Below, piece after piece: positions 40,664-43,320 of a stretch of 43,320 nt of DNA. This DNA is from Deltaproteobacteria bacterium (GTDB lineage Bacteria > Desulfobacterota > JADFVX01): positions 1 to 43,320 of the forward strand of contig JAOUBX010000034.1 of the NCBI GenBank assembly GCA_029860075.1, in the 5' to 3' direction. The translations under genes were made by a program, and so were the position numbers. The notes beneath the pieces are model-generated. The model had not been told where the DNA came from. It did no database searches and was given only the letters and a program-made list of their open reading frames with translations. How positions within the stretch are numbered: position 1 is the first letter of the stretch; each line of letters begins with the position of its first letter.

Positions 40664-43320
40664 ATGAAAGGGAAGACTAAAAAGGGCGTTGATTTATTTA
40701 TTACCCTGTTACTTGCGTTGTCACTGACGCTTTTCCTTGGCGCTTGTGGAGGCGGCGGCGGTGGAGGCGGCGGCGGTGGTGGTGGTGGTGGCGGTGGAAC
40801 CTCCTATGATGGTGATTCAACCGTTTCAGGGAAAGTCTCTCTGTCATCTTTGGTTGGTTCAGACCAGGATGCTGTTTCCAAAGCTATGGGTTATAAACCG
40901 GGCATGTCCAAATTGATGTCACCTTCCTTTGATGGTTATTCATCGGCTCTCCTCAATGCCATTATCAAAGTCTACGTTATCGGCGCTGATGGTGAGCTTG
41001 AAGATACGGGAAAGACGTGCAGTTTTACCGGTTATGATAGTGCAACAGGTAATCCAACTTATGAATGTTTAAATCTTCGGGATGGCATTGATTATATTGT
41101 GAGGTTCATTAAGTTGCTTGATGGACAGGCGCTCGATATGATGACCAATATTACCGTGCCGTCAGGCTCTGCCGCAGTTACGGGTGGAGACCTTTCTCCA
41201 CAGACAACGGTTATCGTTCAGACCATAGTTAATGCCGTTCTCGAAGCTACGGAAGGAAAGGATATAGACCAGACAGTCGTCAGCGACATTATAAGCGCTA
41301 TTAAAGCAGCCATAGAAAGCCTTGTTGCTTCAGGGGCAATTGTGATTCCCTCGGTTATTGTAGAGGCTCCGACAGATGCCAATGGCGATCCCATTACTGA
41401 TATAAACCAGCTAAATGGCGGGACGAGATATGGTGATAATTCAAGTGTCGACAGCGCTTCAGGGACACTGCTTTCCGATGAAACCGTATCCCGTGATCTC
41501 GATGCAGCTTCAACGACAACACAGTTAAACAGTATTGCAGGTATTGATGTTACGACAGATGCCGGAAAGAAAGCCCTGGTAGAAAAGGTATTTTTGGAAC
41601 TTATCGATGATGGTAATATTCCACGTTTTTATATTGATTTCTTCTCAAACCAGTACATTGCCGGAATAACCACTAATCCTTTCGAGTTATACAGTACACT
41701 TGCACCGGGAATTACCTTTTATAACCTGACCGGTAATCCTATTAGTCCTCCGCCGGGTATGGCAGCTTACAGTGTAATGACAACACTCAACTCCGGCTTA
41801 AATGATATCCATACGGCACTTGACAATATGACATCATTAGTTCCTGCCAACGTTGAAGCGGCCAAGTTGATATTGGCGGATACTCCCCCCGTTTTGCCGG
41901 CACTCTTCCAGAAGGGGACAACCCTTACGCCTTCGTACCCTCTGAATGTCCCGCAGGCGATTGCATATACCATTTTTACGGTTGATGTTTATGCTGTGGA
42001 TAGGGCCGCAGATACTGGTCGAGTAAAGGGTTCCACGGGAGAAACAGGATGGTTTGAACCGACGGAATTTGATCCTCTTACTTATGATCCGACTGGAGTT
42101 GATCCGGGACTTATGCAGTTTTTCGGTTTCTTTACAGATACGGAACTGGCGAAGATCGCGGGCGTCGAGATATTTGAATTCCAGACACGGCCCGGTAATG
42201 TTTACGCACGAACCATACCGGGTCACACTTCGGATTACTCGGGCCAGGAGTATGATATTCTTGATGCAACGACCTGTTTTGCCGATCCTGTCTATGCGGC
42301 AAACTTTGTTGCTGCATCAACGATAATGCCGACCACTTTCACTCCCATGAGTACTACAGTGGATCTTACCTATCCTACTGCATCGGGATCTCCGGCAAAC
42401 AAAACGGCCGTTATGGTTAATGTTACCAGCTTCCCGCAATGGGGTGGTGGTGCTCGTCCCGATTCAATCTGCTTCACTGTAAGCCCCTGGGCAGCCAAGT
42501 GTGAGCAGAATGTTGGTTGTGATGAATTCTCCGTTTCCGAGGTGACGGGTGGATTTACTATTGATAACGATTCTGATCCCATTTTGGGAGCAATCCAAGT
42601 CTATGCCGGTATGCCTATCATCAGTGACTTTAAGACGGGCACTTACGAAGTTGTTGTTAAAAATAGCGCCGGCTCACCCGTAGCGAACAAGGTATTTACA
42701 AGGAAAGTCCTTACCGGTATGCAGGACGCAAAAGCTAAACTGCTGACACCGGCTTCCTGGCCTGAAGAGCCTAAAGAATGTCAGGGACTTCATGGTGGTA
42801 CGACTCCGCGGAGAGATGAAGTGGCGGCCTGTGTTGCCTATGATGCAGAGTTGATTACCTTTACCCAGACGACTTTTGCAGCGACAACCACCATCGGTGC
42901 TGCTGACTATGGCAAACCGACAATCACATGGGCGCCGCCTGCCAATGTGACCCTTCCCGAAGGTGTTAAGATCGCTTATCACCTTAGCGTTGGTGAGCAA
43001 TATTGCGGTGGCGGTCCATGCACCTGGACGCATAAGTTTGCCACATGGGACAGGGACAAGCCGACATATGGCACCTCACTGACCCTACCCGTACTGCTTG
43101 AGGAGATTCCCTTTGTTAATCAGACGGCCCTCAGTTATCATGCCAACATCAATGTTACCTTCGTTGATGTTGCGACAGGTGAAGAAATCGGGCAGGGTGG
43201 CCATTCAGGGGCCCAGTTCTGGGTAGGGCAGAAGCTTGTTTGGTCAGATACCATCACAATAAATGGTTCAACTCCGGCATCGATACGCCAGTATGATACG
43301 GGTAATTACAAGGTGGCTCT
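40664..43320 (+). CDS. Large lipoprotein with poly-glycine tether, 3' end cut off
   Basis: The frame is open from ATG 40664 to the window edge (at least 885 residues). AGGAGGGACG provides the ribosome-binding site. The signal ends in lipobox LFLGAC, followed by 17 consecutive glycines and DSTVSGKVSLS, nearly the same module as in the preceding giant lipoprotein. After a helical Ala/Ile-rich stretch (about 190-230) the protein is rich in Thr, Asp, Pro and Gly with scattered Cys pairs (KCEQNVGCDEF, QYCGGGPCTW), as in extracellular proteins. No known domain could be named beyond the N-terminal module. It has its own promoter and long leader. Function unknown; a surface or adhesive role is inferred only from its type and neighbour. 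Confidence 0.85.
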   Translation, partial: MKGKTKKGVDLFITLLLALSLTLFLGACGGGGGGGGGGGGGGGGGTSYDGDSTVSGKVSLSSLVGSDQDAVSKAMGYKPGMSKLMSPSFDGYSSALLNAIIKVYVIGADGELEDTGKTCSFTGYDSATGNPTYECLNLRDGIDYIVRFIKLLDGQALDMMTNITVPSGSAAVTGGDLSPQTTVIVQTIVNAVLEATEGKDIDQTVVSDIISAIKAAIESLVASGAIVIPSVIVEAPTDANGDPITDINQLNGGTRYGDNSSVDSASGTLLSDETVSRDLDAASTTTQLNSIAGIDVTTDAGKKALVEKVFLELIDDGNIPRFYIDFFSNQYIAGITTNPFELYSTLAPGITFYNLTGNPISPPPGMAAYSVMTTLNSGLNDIHTALDNMTSLVPANVEAAKLILADTPPVLPALFQKGTTLTPSYPLNVPQAIAYTIFTVDVYAVDRAADTGRVKGSTGETGWFEPTEFDPLTYDPTGVDPGLMQFFGFFTDTELAKIAGVEIFEFQTRPGNVYARTIPGHTSDYSGQEYDILDATTCFADPVYAANFVAASTIMPTTFTPMSTTVDLTYPTASGSPANKTAVMVNVTSFPQWGGGARPDSICFTVSPWAAKCEQNVGCDEFSVSEVTGGFTIDNDSDPILGAIQVYAGMPIISDFKTGTYEVVVKNSAGSPVANKVFTRKVLTGMQDAKAKLLTPASWPEEPKECQGLHGGTTPRRDEVAACVAYDAELITFTQTTFAATTTIGAADYGKPTITWAPPANVTLPEGVKIAYHLSVGEQYCGGGPCTWTHKFATWDRDKPTYGTSLTLPVLLEEIPFVNQTALSYHANINVTFVDVATGEEIGQGGHSGAQFWVGQKLVWSDTITINGSTPASIRQYDTGNYKVA

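Noticed and set aside
1..43320. tRNA genes, CRISPR arrays, insertion sequences, attachment sites
   Set aside because: A read through both strands showed no tRNA cloverleaf with T-loop, no regularly spaced repeats, and no transposase or integrase.

Overview
The window looks like a chromosomal segment of a Gram-negative, respiratory bacterium, most likely from the former Deltaproteobacteria (Desulfobacterota/Desulfuromonadota-like). The evidence is a very large multiheme c-type cytochrome beside a b-type quinol-side cytochrome, several outer-membrane beta-barrels and lipoproteins, a CHASE2-cyclase/FecR/TPR operon, a GEMM-I riboswitch, and the gene orders rpsF-rpsR-DUF2232-rplI and yqeY-dnaG-rpoD-rpmE-prfA-dut. 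Base composition is intermediate and fairly even. No tRNA, rRNA, CRISPR array, insertion sequence or phage gene was seen. The assignment to a group is inference.

Layout. 1-1337 (-): 5' part of a HAMP-GGDEF protein. 1463-1996 (-): thiol peroxidase. 2346-3743 (+): envelope protein with a YjbH-like start and a LytR_C end. 3857-8271 (-): three-gene envelope export operon (RND/MMPL exporter, LolA-like protein, beta-barrel). 8357-9168 (-): ArsR repressor and CoA-binding protein, with the same 19-nt dyad element in front of each. 9388-13111 (+): 13-heme cytochrome c, cytochrome b and a small membrane protein. 13245-15611 (-): Clp ATPase. 15855-16547 (-): response regulator with PilZ. 16665-17219 (-): two small proteins that each carry half of a ferritin-like di-iron site. 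17589-23166 (-): TPR/beta-barrel, FecR, beta-helix lipoprotein and CHASE2-adenylate cyclase. 23354-26053 (+): small unknown protein, UMF1-type transporter, class II aldolase. 26300-28522 (+): ribosomal operon rpsF-rpsR-(DUF2232)-rplI. 28691-29494: trmJ. 29583-35709 (+): yqeY, dnaG, rpoD, rpmE, prfA, dut. 35722-40269 (+): promoter, GEMM-I riboswitch with intrinsic terminator, and a 1441-residue lipoprotein. 40465 to the end (+): promoter, long leader with a tandem repeat, and a second large lipoprotein that runs off the window.

How the parts fit. Nucleotide second messengers recur: a GGDEF enzyme whose base-selectivity position is serine (as in enzymes that make 3',3'-cGAMP), a PilZ receptor, a class III adenylate cyclase, and a GEMM-I riboswitch in front of a giant surface lipoprotein. 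Both c-di-GMP-type signalling genes have a TATAAT box 6-7 nt before ATG and no ribosome-binding site, so they may be leaderless. The cytochrome pair looks like an inner-membrane quinol-to-periplasm electron conduit.

Two genes, prfA (at the GGQ motif) and the DUF2232 gene, need a one-base frame correction. Two single-base indels only 7 kb apart, one in an essential gene, point first to sequence errors.
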